Shown: piece after piece, positions 44,296 through 56,859 of the stretch
Position numbering within the stretch: the first letter of the stretch is position 1
Layout of the letters: each line of letters starts with the position of its first letter
Assembly (NCBI RefSeq): GCF_963678635.1
Contig: NC_087070.1
Span: forward strand, 53,296,750-53,360,749
Direction of reading: 5' to 3'
Source: Symsagittifera roscoffensis
Lineage: Eukaryota > Xenacoelomorpha > Acoela > Convolutidae
Length of the DNA stretch: 64,000 nt
The notes under the pieces: model-generated
Told to the model about the DNA's origin: nothing
The model's input: the letters and a program-made list of their open reading frames with translations, nothing else
The model's database searches: none
Position numbers and translations under genes: made by a program

Positions 44296-45045
44296 ACTTT
44301 TAGGTAACATTCGCGCGGAAGTACATACCGACGGAAAGTAACGTTAGATTCTAAGACGACTGGCTTTACTTGCTTTTAACCAACTCTGCCAGAGACAATT
44401 CAATGTGGTTCTCGTAACGTCGAGTCGACAATGTTGTTACTAATTGAAGTTATCGGCCAGATCGCGCAAATTAACTTAGTTACCTGTAAACTTAGTGGAC
44501 TCATAGCTGGGTCTCAGTATCCTCAGACCACGAGGTCATTACTAAAAACAGGGCTACTACTCAATTATTATATTAGTATTTTTCTGTTCAGTAGATAAGA
44601 ATTTTCATATCCATCGGGGATGGATCAACCCTTTCCCTCAACTCTTAGCTTCTCATATTTTGAAAAATGAGTTTGATGTTCTTTAATTCAATTCAGGCAT
44701 ACCAAAATGCTAAAAGTTGTTTAAAAATCATTCTCCAGTCTTTTCTCAAGGCCCCTCCGGATTCTTGAGCCCGGTCGAAGAGCTGTCTTTTTGTCCACTA
44801 GGAAGGGTAGCTCTCTTGATTCTCGGGAATTGCTCCGTAGCGATCGTAGTTGCACAATCGCTACAATTAGGAATGCTCTTCTAATAGTAATCTCGATCGT
44901 AATTCCAGTTTTCTTCTCCATCGCTTGTGCCTCTATTCTTTACTAGCAAAAATTGCGTCTCTGATTTTCGCCCTTCTTCAGTGTTTGTGAAAAAAAAAGT
45001 CACGTGTCTTTCTTTTTGAACGAATTTTTGAATTTAGGCATGTCA
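44296..45045 (-). repeat. Ty3-associated non-coding module, copy M1 (inverted)
   Basis: In minus-strand order: hairpin GTAGCGATTGT-N6-ACGATCGCTAC (44837-44864), CCGGAGGGGCCTTGAGAAAA, GGTTGATCCATC, the core CTCGTGGTCTGAGGATACTG, TCGACCCGATGTTA-like sequence and a terminal CGGTATGTACTTCCGCGCGA. It is the reverse of M3 (46640-47400), the pair forming ~0.75 kb inverted arms around a ~1.6 kb spacer. Confidence 0.7.
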
Positions 45046-46639
45046 GCTCAAAGTGACCCTTCCCAATCCGTTCATTTTGTCAAATAAGACAGTTAATCAT
45101 GGAAACTGCTCTTTCGTACAGTTGAACTATTTCCAATAAAATTCGCTGTGAAGAACCAATCTTTGGCGGAGTTCTGGTCGAATGGCACTTTTTATGATAG
45201 AATGACGTAAATAGTCAGAAAAGAAATTTTTCTAGGTTTTTCCTCATGATGCATATTTCGTGAAAAGGTTAGAAGGCAGTGAGATTTAGTACAATGCCCT
45301 TTCTGACACGCAATAAAGTTGACGTAACGTGGATAAATTTCAATTTTTTTATGCTCTTTTTAAGTTGATTATAGCACACCGGATCACCACTTGAAGATAA
45401 CCCGGAGTTATGCGTTCAATGCGGACATTTAGGGGACTTTCCGGGGAGTTTGTGCCATTCCACCGGATTGGCCCAGTCGAACCTGCCGACGCGCGTAGAA
45501 AAGAATATTAAAGGCGTTAGCACAGGAATCGTGATGAAAAGGAGACTCTGAATGTTCTAGAATGAAAATTTCCAAAATTTGATTCGAATAAGAACAATTC
45601 AAAGAAATACGAAATACGGCATTTTTGACCGGAAATAAACGAAAAAGCACAACAACAAAAAACAACAACCGAATTACAAGACGGAAATCAGTCGGAAGAA
45701 TAGAAGAAAAACGAAGCCTCTTGTCGTGAGAAGAGACACGATTAGGTGCTTATTGAAAGAAGATCATTCAGACGGAAGGTCTAGTAGGACATTCGGGACG
45801 AATCCAAACCCTCCCGTGCCATGAAATTAGAGGGATAACCACGTTATCTCCGGGAGAGCATTGAATCAGAGGCCCGGTGCCCAGAGACTGTTGGAGACAT
45901 TAATGGTATATTTCAACTGCCGTAATGCCCAGAACGTGTTTAATTTACTTCAATATTGTTTAGTTTTTCGTAGCAGGAGTAGTTAGAGTCGAGGAAAGAA
46001 TAAATCCATCTCTAATGGGTTTAGTGTAAATCTGTCACTAAAAACATATTGAATTATGGTTTTCTAGCCGTGGTTTCAATAGTAATCACGTTTTCTGGGG
46101 ATCCGAGACCCATATATTGGTTATTTTCGCATGTAAACGGAAGCTGATCAAAAATCGTTTCGCTGATGGCCTAAAAATGATAACTTATTATGTAGCCCTT
46201 AATAGACTATAACCAGTCTTATAGAATCTAGCTTTGTTTTCCGTCGTTATGTACTTTCGGGCGAATGTTACATTACCAATGAACTCCGGGCCTGAAGATG
46301 CCAGTTTTTTCCAACTGCACTACCCGTAAAAAAGTGAAAAACTGCCGAGTACAGTAAAGTTTTCACACTGATTATTTCAATTGTCTTGCTGATAATGTTT
46401 CAGGTCGCATGAACAGATTTTTTATTCCGCCCCATTCTTGCAAGAAATCACTACGATGCAAAACTGAGTACGGATGAGGAAAACTGGCAGATTACAATAG
46501 CTCTGATCATTTGCTCTTGGTCTTTGTAAAAAACTCACTCAACTTCATGGGAATTTTTCTTCAAATGGGACCATGAAAACAGGCAATTTATAGAGTAAAA
46601 TTTTGTCCACTTGTGTAGAAAGTTTGTTGTAGCCCTGAT
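45046..46639. other. Spacer between inverted modules, with a diverged partial module
   Basis: No gene is supported. 45960-46280 is a diverged plus-strand partial module (TTTTCTGGGGATCCGAGACC, TTTTCCGTCGTTATGTACTT, TCGGGCGAATGTTACAT). The rest shows no repeat partner in the window. Confidence 0.5.
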
Positions 46640-47279
46640 TCGTTCAGAAAGAAAGACATGTGACTTTTTTTAATTTCGCGAACACTGAAAAAGTGCGAAA
46701 AAGAGAGACAAGAATTTCGCTAGTAAAGAGTAGACGCACGAGCGATAGAGAAGAAAACTGGAATTACGATCGAGATTAACACTAGCAGAGCATTCCTCAT
46801 TGTAACAATTGTGCAGCTGCAATCGTTACGGAGCAATTACCGAGAATCAGGAGGGCTACCCTTCCTGGTCGACAAAAAGACAGCTCTTCGACCAGATTCA
46901 ACAATCCGGAGGGGTCTTGGGAAAAGACTGGAAGCTAATTTTTCAACAACTTTTAGCTTTCTGGTATGTCCTGAATTGAACTAAAAAAAATCAAATTCAT
47001 TTTTCAGAAAATGAAAAGCTAGGAGTTGACGGAACGGGTTGATCCATCTTCGATGGTTATGATGATTCTTATCTACTGAACAAAAACAATATTAAAAAAT
47101 AATTGAGTAGTAGCCCTGTTTTAAGGAGTGACCTCGTGGTCTGGGGATAGTGATACCCAGCCCTGAGTTCTTTAATTTTGCATGCAACTGAATTCATTTG
47201 CGCGATCTGGCCGTTCGCCTGAAATAATAACAATTTTGTCGATCCGATGTTATGAGAACCACATTGAACTGGCTCTGGT
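46640..47279 (+). repeat. Ty3-associated non-coding module, copy M3
   Basis: It contains the hairpin (46802-46829: GTAACAATTGT and GCAATCGTTAC), the CCGGAGGGGTCTTGGGAAAA block, CTTCGATGG and CTCGTGGTCTGGGGATAGTG (about 47131), and it runs directly into RT-element copy 2. The same order in inverse orientation is at 44296-45045. Confidence 0.7.
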
Positions 47280-50200
47280 AGAGACGGTTAAAAGCACGTA
47301 GAGCTCCATTGAGACGCTAGCCAGTTGTCTTAGAATTTAGCGTTACTCTCGGTCGGTATTTACTTTCGGGCGTATGTTACATGAACTTCAAATTTTGTTC
47401 GGTTAATCGGGACAACATTCGATTGTTGCGATAAACTGAGTAAAAAGTCCAAATTTAAATCTTGTGTGTTTTCATATCATATGCACGCCGGGCTTGCTTC
47501 TTCTGATTATCGTAGCAAATCCCACCGTCCAAGCTGTAGGCGAGTGAAGCTTCCCTGGCTTATCTAGACGCAAGAAAGAGCGAGCAGGTAGAACCTCTCT
47601 TCAACAACACCACAGGTTGTACTGTTCCCACCTATCACTTTTTTGTTTTTTTTTTATCCACGAGAAGTTGCGCTAAAGTGGAAAAACTAAATTAACCTTG
47701 TTACAAAAAGTTTAAACCAAAAGTCCTAACCATCCCTAAAATAACCCAATGCTCCAACAACAATGATGTTAATCGCAAACTCTAAATTCCTAACCATGTG
47801 CAGTTTTACTTAAATATTAAATCTGTTCATCCACACACACTCATTGTTTTGACCAATCTTAACTTAAATCAACCCCTCAAATGTTCTGCCGAGACGGCAT
47901 CCACTTCTAGTTCTTCGTTAATGAATTCTTTACAAATTTTCTTGCCTATATTATTTCTAATTTCTCTTGATAATCTAACGATACCGTTCGTCCTCATATA
48001 ATGTCCAACCAAACACACTGCATCATAAGTAACAACTACCTACACGGCTGTGGAATTTGGTGCACAATATGCGCAGTCTACATGCATGTAATAAGCAGCG
48101 GCCTTAACCGAGGCAGCGACCACGATGATAATTTCAGCTGCATTCGATGCACCTCCCTGATTACCTACAACACTTCAACTGACATCCAATTCCCTTCAAC
48201 TCAACGTCAGCAAGCTCTCAGACCCAACAACCAGAATCCTGCAATGGCAAACAGCAACGAAATCGTAACAACCACACCCTACCCCTGGTCAAATCCCACA
48301 CCTGATCTAATAGATAAAATGAGAACAATCTACAGCCAAGTAGTGCACTGGAAACCAATCTTCATGATCCTCTCAAAAACAGAATTGGGTTCAACTTTAA
48401 AGAAACTCTAAACAAAGCCCTCAGTTCCTTAATTGAAACACAAGAAAACACATATGCAATGCACGCTACAATGATTTTCCCTCACCATATTCTATGAAAA
48501 ACCATATCGGAGAGTGATAGATCGAACTTCAAAACTATAGCAAGAAGGCTTAAGCAATGGCGTAAGGGCGAACTGGACAAAATTTTTAACGAGGGAAAAC
48601 CTCTGCAAGTTCGGTTGGTAAAAAGTAAGAAAAAGAAAGTACAGCAGTTTAATAAAATAATGAGCAACGGAAAACTATCGAGTGCTGTTATAAAATTAAC
48701 TGATACCTCTAAGGGAGTTCTCTCACTCGAGGAAACCTTCAAATGTCAAACTGTTGAGAAAATCCTCATTGAGAAACACCCTCCCACGGAGCCCTTAAAC
48801 AACAAATAGAACATCATGCTGCGAAGATACAATCCCTTTCCACTCATCCACATTTGACCAAATAAATGCCCAGAATTTTAGGAACGCTGCCATGACGACA
48901 CATGGTTCTCATGGACCCTCAAACCTGCATGCAAATGAATGGAGACCCATGCGAATGCACTTTGGTCAACAGTCAGTTGAAATATCGAAAGCACTAGCCA
49001 AAACCGCACAGAAATCATGGATAGAAATACTAAGTCCTGAGCTTCTTGAACCATAAAATGTCTGTTGACTATTTCCACTCGATAAAAATCCAGTAGTTAG
49101 GCCAATTGGGATAGGCGAAGTGATCCGCAGAATAACAGGTAAAACGATCACAAAGTGCTTCAAAAGCGAACTTATGGTACCCGATCGAATTACCAACTAT
49201 GCCTTGGCCAAAAATGTGGCCTCAAATATGCAATTCATACGCTAAGGAAGAAATACGAGAAAACAGATTCTAGTGAAATTTTACTGATAGACGCTGAAAA
49301 ACCGGAATCTGGCTTTGAAAAACCTTGCAAATATATGCATATCTATACTATCCGCTATACAGAACTCATACTCTAATCAATCCAAATTCTTCGTAAAAAA
49401 AGTTATCCTTTCTAGAGAAGGAACCACACAAGGAGACTCATTAGCAATAGCGATGTACGGGCTAGCCACTTTGCCTTTAAAAAAACTAGTCAACGATAAC
49501 AGTTTAACTCAGAAATTGTATGCAGAAGATTGGAATGCAGTCGGAAGTTTGAAAAGCTTAAGAACAGTTTTTGACAACATTTTTAAACAAAAAAATTATT
49601 TTGGATATCATGTAAAGGCATCGAAATGCCAGCTCATTGTAAAAGATTAAAAATACAATGAGGCAATAAAAGTATTCAAAAATAGCGAAATTTAAATGAA
49701 GAAAGAGGCCAGAGTACTTGGTTCTGTCATAGGATCCGAGACTGAATCTGAAACTTTCTTCGAAACTCAGTTAGAAAAGCATAACAAAATACTGAAAAAA
49801 ACTTGGCAAGATCGCAAAAACATTGCCGCAAAACGTGTACACATGTTACGCCAAAGGGTACAAAGAAAAATTATCGTTTTAAGCTAAAACTAACCCCAAT
49901 ACCACAGGAAATATGCAGGCCTGCGAGAAGATACTGCAGGAAAATCTCATTCCAAGTTTATTTGATAAATATAATTTTTGCCATCAGCTCAGAGACATCG
50001 CTTCTTTACCAATGAAAATGGGTGGTGGGTGGTCTAAATATCAAACTACCCTCTGATTATGAAATTTTTTAACAGTATGGGCCCTATCTCTGCCAGTCGG
50101 TCATATGTGGAAGTTTTACCTGTGAGCTCAACGTTTGATCTTGATTTTGAAGAGTAAAGTAATTTTTCAAAATTTCGCATTGAGCCTATCATGCTCAAAT

Positions 50201-50857
50201 TTCTCGCGACAACTGAAAATACGAGAACAAGCGATCAGAAGAGTCGAGTGATAATCGAGGAGAAAGTGCTGAAAAAGTACGAGAGAAAGATGCTATTTGC
50301 AACTTTACCAGAATTACACGACGCGAGTAGAGCTATCTTGTTCCCGATGGGAAAGCGCAGGAAGAGAGAGAGAAAAACAATCGATTGGACCAGAGTGAAC
50401 CTTGAGTGGAAAGGTGAACAGCTGAAGCTGCCCAATGGTACAGATAAAAAAAATTATTCAGGAGTTCAAACTGATTTATTCAAAACTTTTTGAGTTAGAC
50501 TTAATTATCCTAAATAATTTCTAGAGTTGCTTTACTCTACATTCTGTTAGCACCAATTGAGTGTACTCCCGTCCAATACTGCAATAAGGTTCAGGTGCAA
50601 CACCTATCTCCTGTAAGCTGCTACGTATCAGGGAAAGTGAACGTCAGGGCAAGTCTATATATTATCGTCACGAACTCGCTGACGGTTCTGTCATAGGATC
50701 CGAGACTGAATGTGAAACTTTCTTCGAAACTCAGTTAGAAAAGCATAACAAAATACTGAAAAAAACTTGGCAAGATCGCAAAAACATTGCCGCAAAACGT
50801 GTACTCATGTTACGCCAAAGGGTACAAAAGAAAAAATTATCGTTTTAAGCTAAAACT
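47280..50857 (+). mobile_element. Dead PHD-like/RT non-LTR retroelement, copy 2
   Basis: Nearly identical to copy 1 over its whole length, including the same stop after SPELLEP (about 49054) and the same loss of the A-F-N part of motif A. The PHD-like ORF is 48001-48411. The motif B-C ORF is 49315-49650. The catalytic box reads YAED, since GAC became GAA at about 49525. After 50627 it carries ~55 bases of the unrecognised Ty3 ORF 3' end and then a second copy (50684-50850) of its own 49722-49890 segment. Confidence 0.8.
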
Positions 50858-50859
50858 AA

Positions 50860-51074
50860 TGATTCTTATCTACTGAACAAAAACAATATTAAAAATTAAT
50901 TGAGTAGTAGCGTGGTTTTAAGGGGTGGCCTCGTGGTCTGGGGATAGTGAGACCCAGCCCTGAGTTCTTTATTTTTGCATGCAACTGAATTCATTTGCGC
51001 GATCTGGCCGATAGTCTGAAATAATAACGATATTGTCGATCCGATGTTATGAGAACCACATTGAACTGGCTCTG
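50860..51074 (+). repeat. Partial Ty3-associated module (M4) between RT copies 2 and 3
   Basis: It begins at TGATTCTTATCTACTGAAC, as in module M3 at about 47063, keeps CTCGTGGTCTGGGGATAGTG (about 50931) and GATCCGATGTTATGAGAACC, and lacks the hairpin part. With copy 3 it forms the second unit of a ~3.8 kb direct tandem duplication (47060-50857 and 50858-54335). Confidence 0.75.
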
Positions 51075-54000
51075 GTAGAGACGGTTAAAAGCACGTAGAG
51101 CTCCATTGAGACGCTAGCCAGTTGTCTTAGAATTTAGCGTTACTCTCGGTCGGTATTTACTTTCGGGCGTATGTTTCATGAACTTCAAATTTTGTCTGGT
51201 GAATCGGGGACAACATTCGATTGTTGCGATAAACTTGGTAAAAAGTCCAAATTTAAATCTTGTGTGTTTTCATATCATATGCACGCCGGGCTTGCTTCTT
51301 CTGATTATTGTAGCTTGTAGCAATTCCATTGTAGGCGAGTGATGTTTCCCTGGCTTATCTAGACGCAAGAAAGAGCGAGCAGGTAGAACCTCTCTTCAAG
51401 AACACCACAGGTTGTACTGTTCCCACCTATCACTTTTTCGTTTTTTTTTATCCACGACAAGTTGCGCTAAAGTGGAAAAACTAAATCAACCTCGTTACAA
51501 AAAGTTTAAACCAAAAGTCCTAACCATCCCTAAAATAACCCAATGCTCCAACAACAATGATGTTAATCGCAAACTCTAAATTCATAACCATGTGCAGTTT
51601 AACTTAAATATTAAATCTGTTCATCCACACACACTCATTGTTTTGACCAATCTTAACTTAAATCAACCCCTCAAATGTTCTGCCGAGACGGCATTCACAT
51701 CTAGTTCTTCGTTAGTGAATTCTTTACAAATTTTCTTGCCTATATTATTTCTAATTTCTCTTGATAATCTAAGGAAACCCTTCTTCCTCATATAATGTCC
51801 AACCAAACACACTGCATCATAAGTAACAACTACCTACACGGCCGTGGAATTTGGTGCACAACATGCGCAGTCTACATACAAGTAATAAGCAGCGGCCTTA
51901 ACCGAGGCAGCGACCACGATTATAATTTCAGCTGCATTCGCTGCACCTCCCTGATTACCTACAACACCTAAACTGACATCCAATTCCCTTCAACTCAACG
52001 TCAGCAAGCTCTCAGACGAAACAACCAGAAATGCCTGCAATGGCAAACAGCAACGAAATCGTAACAGCCACACCCTACCCCTGGTCAAATCCCACACCTG
52101 ATCTAATAGATAAAATGAGAACAATCTACAGCCAAGTAGTGCACTGGAAACCAGTCTTCATGGTCCTCTCAAAAACAGAGTTGGGTTCAATTTTAAAGAA
52201 ACTCTAAAGAGAGCCCTCAATTCCTTAATTGAAACACAAGAAAACACATATGCAATGCACACAACTATGATTTTCCCTCACCAAATTCTATGCAAAACCA
52301 AATCGGAGAGTGATAGATCGAACTCCAAAACTATAGCAAGAAGGCTTAAGCAATGGCGTAAGGGAGAACTGGACAAAATTTTTAACGGGGGAAAACCGCT
52401 GCAAATTCGGTTGGTAAAGAATAAGAAAAAGAAAGTATAAACTGAAGCACAGCAGTTTAATAAAATAATGAGCAACGGAAAACTATCGAGTGCTATTGCT
52501 AAACTAACTGATACCTCTAAGGGAGTTCTCTCACTCGAGGAAACCTTCAAATGTCAAACTGTTGAGAAAATCCTCATTGAGAAAGACCCTCCCGCGGAGC
52601 CCTTAAACAACAACTATATAACATCATGCTCCGAAGATACAATCCCTTTCCACTCATCCACATTTGACCAAATAAATGCCCAGAAATCTAGGAAGGCTGC
52701 CATGACAACACATGGTTCTCATGGACCCTCAAGCCTGGATTCAAATGAATGGAGACCCATGCAAACGCACTTTGGTCAACAGTCAGTTGAAATATCGAAG
52801 GCACTAGCCAAAATCAAACAGAAATCATGGATAGAAATACTAAGTCCTGAGCTTCTTGAACCATAAAATGTCTGTTGACTATTTCCACTCGATAAAAACC
52901 CAGTAGTTAGGCCAATTTGGATAGGCGAAGTGATCCGCAGAATAACAGGTAAAACGATCACAAAATGCTTCAAAAGCGAACTTATGGTACCCGGATCGAA
53001 TTACCAACTATGCCTTGGCCAAAAATGTGGCCTCAAATATGCAATTCATACGCTAAGGAAGAAATACGAGAAAACAGATTCCAGTGCAATTTTACTGATA
53101 GACGCTGAAAAAACGGAATCTGGCTTTGAAAAACCTTGCAAATATATGCATATCTATACTATCCGCTATACAGAACTCATACTCTAATCATTCCAAATTC
53201 TTCGTAAAAAAAAAGTTATCCTATCTAGAGAAGGAACCACACAAGGAGACTCAATAGAAATGGCGATGTACGGGCTAGCCACTTTGCCTTTAATAAAAGT
53301 AGTCAAAGATAACAGTTTAACTCATAAATTGTATGCAGACGATTGGAATGCAGTCGGAAGTTTGAAAAGCTTAAGAACAGTTTTTGACAACATTATCAAA
53401 CAAAAAATTATTTTGGATATCATGTAAAGGCATCAAAAAACCAGCTCGTTGTAAAAGATTAAAAATACAATGAGGCAATAAAATTAATCAAAAATAGCGA
53501 AATTTAAATGAACAAAGAGGCCAGAATACTTGATTCTGTCATAGGATCCGAGACTGAATGTGAAACTTTCTTCGAAACTCAGTTAGAAAAGCATAACAAA
53601 ATACTGAAAAAAACTTGACAAGATCGCAAAAACATTGCCGCAAAACGTGTACTCATGTTGCGCCAAAGGGTACAAAAAAAAATTATCGTTTCAAGCTAAA
53701 ACTAACCTCAATACCACAGAAAATATGCAGACCTGCGAGAAGATACTGCAGGAAAATCTCATTCCATGTTTATTTGGTAAATATAATTTTAGCCATCAGC
53801 TCAGAGACATCACTTCTTTATCAATGAAAATGGGTGGTCTAAAAATCAAGCTACCCTCTGATTAGGAGAAGTTTTAACAGTAAGGGCCCTATCTCTGCCA
53901 GTCGGTCATATGTGGAAATTTTACCTGTGAGCTGAACGTTTGATCTTGATTTTGAGGAGTAAAGTAATTTTTCAAAAATTCGCATTGAGCCTATCATGCT

Positions 54001-54335
54001 CAAATTTCTCGCGACAACTGAAAATACGAGAACAAGCGATCAGAAGAGTCGAGTGATAATCGCGGGAAAAGTGCTGAAAAAAAAAGGAGAGAAAAATGCC
54101 ATTCGCAACTTTACCAGAATTACACGACGCGAGTAGAGCTATCTTGTTCCCGATACCAAAAGGAAAGCGCAGGAAGAGAGAGAGAACAACAATCGATTGG
54201 ACCAGAGTGAATCTTGAGTGGAAAAGTGAACAGCTGAAGCTGCCCAATGGTCCAGATAAAAAAACATATTCTGGAGTTCAAACTGATTTATTCAAAACTT
54301 TTATCCTAATTTTTTTCTAGAGTTGCTTTACAATT
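51075..54335 (+). mobile_element. Dead PHD-like/RT non-LTR retroelement, copy 3
   Basis: Same order as copies 1 and 2, slightly more diverged. The PHD-like ORF (from 51794) now has an internal stop. The longest surviving frame is 52468-52866 (132 codons: pre-RT region with HGSHGPSSLD and SPELLEP). The RT block RRITGKTITKCF is at 52930 onward and YADDWNA at about 53332. It ends near GAGTTGCTTTAC (54330) without the 3' sequence shared by copies 1 and 2. Confidence 0.75.
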
Positions 54336-54707
54336 TAGTCATTCGATTATGGAGGTCGTGTCGGTATGTGAGAACCTATTTTAAATTTCTTGAGTGTGTT
54401 TTATATGACTAGGTTGAGTTAAGGCGAGTTTTCAGGTTGATCCATCTGAAAAGGATCAAAGGTCCACTGTCCGATAAAAACTAACGGTTTACTTAAGGTT
54501 CTGACCCTGTTTTTCATGGCGTTTGCGTGTTTTCGGTTTTTCGAGACCTGAGCATGGGGGCGTTCTTATATCTAGAGTTGGGGGTGGTTGTTTTGCTTTT
54601 AAGCTGTAACACGGTTTGTAGTCTCATGTCGCAAGTGAAGCAAATTGGCTCCGACCGCATGAGGTAGAAAAACACAAGAAATCGCATCCCTGAATTTTGA
54701 GCCAATA
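54336..54707. other. Unassigned stretch between RT copy 3 and the next module
   Basis: No repeat partner or gene is recognised in the window. Confidence 0.35.
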
Positions 54708-55215
54708 TGACATTCGACCAGAATGTATCAAAATGCAGTTCGAATTCGAATTTTATTAGGGTAGCTGAACGAGAAAACTGGCAGTTTTATAGCATTAACA
54801 GTATTAATCGTTCAGTTTGACGAATTGGGAATGGGCGATTCGGTGTGACATGTTAAGTTTCAAGTTTTCGATCTGGGAGTGAAAAACACTTAGCACTTTT
54901 ATTTTTCGCGACAACTGAAAACTGCGAAACAACACAACAGCACAGTGGTGAAGAGAGATAAGTCGGAGGAGAGTATAATAACAAATTGAAAGTGTGATCG
55001 GAAGCATTGACAGAAGACCATTCCGAGTTGTAACGATTGTGCCGCTACAATCGTTACAAAGTGATTCCCGAGAACCAGGAAGGGTGTTGGGACGACGTTT
55101 CCAGCCTTCCGGACAGAGACAAGACAGCTCTTGTTCCAGATTCAGGAATCCGGAAGGGTCTCGGGAGAGAACTGTAACTCGTTATTTGAACAACTTTTAG
55201 CTTCCCGGAATGTCT
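54708..55215 (+). repeat. Ty3-associated module, hairpin half (M5, direct)
   Basis: It starts TGACATTCGACCAGAATGT and aligns with 55919-56410. It carries the hairpin GTAACGATTGT-gccgct-ACAATCGTTAC (55030-55057), CCAGCCTTCCGGACAGAGAC and CCGGAAGGGTCTCGGGAGAG, and ends in AACAACTTTTAGCTTCC. It then switches orientation into the inverted module. Confidence 0.7.
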
Positions 55216-55905
55216 TGAAATTAACATTCGCCCGGAAATACATATCGACGGAAAATAAGGCCACGTTCTAAAACGACTGGCCAGCGAATAAACACAGCTC
55301 TACATGCTTTGCACCGTCTCTGCGAAAGCCAGTTCTTTTGGTGGTCTTTCTAACATCGGGTCGACAAAAACGTTACTGTTTCCGGCTTCGATCAGAACGC
55401 TCTAATTAACTTAATTACATGGAGAAATAGTGAGCTCATGGCTGGGTCTGAGTATCCCCAGACCACGAGGTCTCTCCTAAAAACAGGGCTACTACTTAAT
55501 TTTTATATTACTATTGTTTTAGTTCAGTAAATAAAAAACATCATCTCCATCGAAGATGGATCAAGCCTTTCCCTTAATTCCTAGCTTCTCATAATCTGAA
55601 AACGAATTTAGTTGTTATTAATTCAATTCAGAACATGACCAGAATCTAAAACGTTCATAAAACAGAGAGTTACCGTTTTCTCCTTAGACCCCTCCGGGCA
55701 AATAAAGCTCTTGTTTCTTCTCGGAAGGCTGGACACGTCGTCCCAATACCATTCCTGATTCTCGAGATTCGTGTTGTAACGATTGTAGCGGCACAATCGT
55801 GACAACTCGGAATGGTCTGATAGTCGTTTTCTATTTCAATCTCGATCTGTCTCGCACAATTGTCGTTGACCGTTTTTTTCCACGAATTCTGTTGTTCTGT
55901 TTCTT
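55216..55905 (-). repeat. Ty3-associated module (inverted)
   Basis: In minus order it has the hairpin (55775-55802, loop AGCGGC on the plus strand), CCGGAGGGGTCTAAGGAGAA, the core CTCGTGGTCTGGGGATACTC, the GTCGACCCGATGTTA block and the terminal TATGTATTTCCGGGCGAATG. It lies between two direct modules, so the local structure is direct-inverted-direct. Confidence 0.7.
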
Positions 55906-55918
55906 TTTGCAGTTTTTG

Positions 55919-56859
55919 TGACATTCGACCAGAATGTGTCAAAATGCAAGATCGACTTCGAAAATTTATTGATGCATAAGACCGAGAAGATTGATGGTTT
56001 TAATCAATTAGAGGTCTTACTCGTTCATTTTGATGAACTCGGAAGGGTTAATTTGGTGTTCCATGTTAATTTTTAAAAATCAGTTTCGAAATAAAGACAC
56101 GTAACGATCTTGAGATTTCGCACCAATTGAAACTTCGAAACGAGAACAACAGTAGTCTCAGTGACAAAAACAACGGAAAAACGACACCAGATTAAGATTG
56201 TCATTAAAAATTGTCAGCAACCACTCCGAGTTGTAACGATTGTGCAGCTACAATCGTTAAAAAGCAACTCACGAGAACCAGGAAGGGTGTTGGGACAACG
56301 TCTCCAGCCTTCCGAGAAGAAATAAGAGCGTTATTTCTCCGGGTTCCAGAATCCGGAAGGGCCTCGGGAAGTAACTTAAACATTATTTTAACAAATTTTT
56401 AGCTTCCTGGAAATGTCCAGAATTGAATTAATAACATCCAAATTCGTTTTCAGATCATGTGAAGCTAGGAGTTGAGGGAAAGGGTTCATCCATCTCCGAT
56501 CGAGATGATGATTTTTATCTACTGAACAAAAACAATAGTAATATAGTAAATAAGTAGTAGCCTTGTTTTTAGTAGTGACCTCGTGGTCTGGGGATACTGA
56601 GACCCAGCCATGGGCTCACTATTTTGCATATAATTAAGTTAATTAGAGCGTTCTGATCGAAGCCGGAAACAGTAACGTTTTTTTTGTCGACCCGATGTTA
56701 GAAAGACCACCAAAAGAACTGGCTTTGGTAGAGACAGTGAAAAGCATATAGTTCTGTGTTTAGACGTTAGCCAGTCGTTTAAGAACCAAGCTTTATTTTC
56801 CGTCGATATGTACTACCGGGCGAAAGTTACATAGATGTTTTTATGGAGTTTCTGGGTGT
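55919..56859 (+). repeat. Ty3-associated module (direct, most complete)
   Basis: It starts TGACATTCGACCAGAATGTG. The hairpin is at 56233-56260, then CCGGAAGGGCCTCGGGAAG, GGGTTCATCCATCTCC, the core CTCGTGGTCTGGGGATACTG (56581-56600), GTCGACCCGATGTTAG (about 56687) and the terminal CCGTCGATATGTACTACCGG. At 56573-56621 TAGTGA and TCACTA enclose CTGGG-N10-CCCAG, a foldable stem around the core. It leads directly into the Ty3 5' region. Confidence 0.75.
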
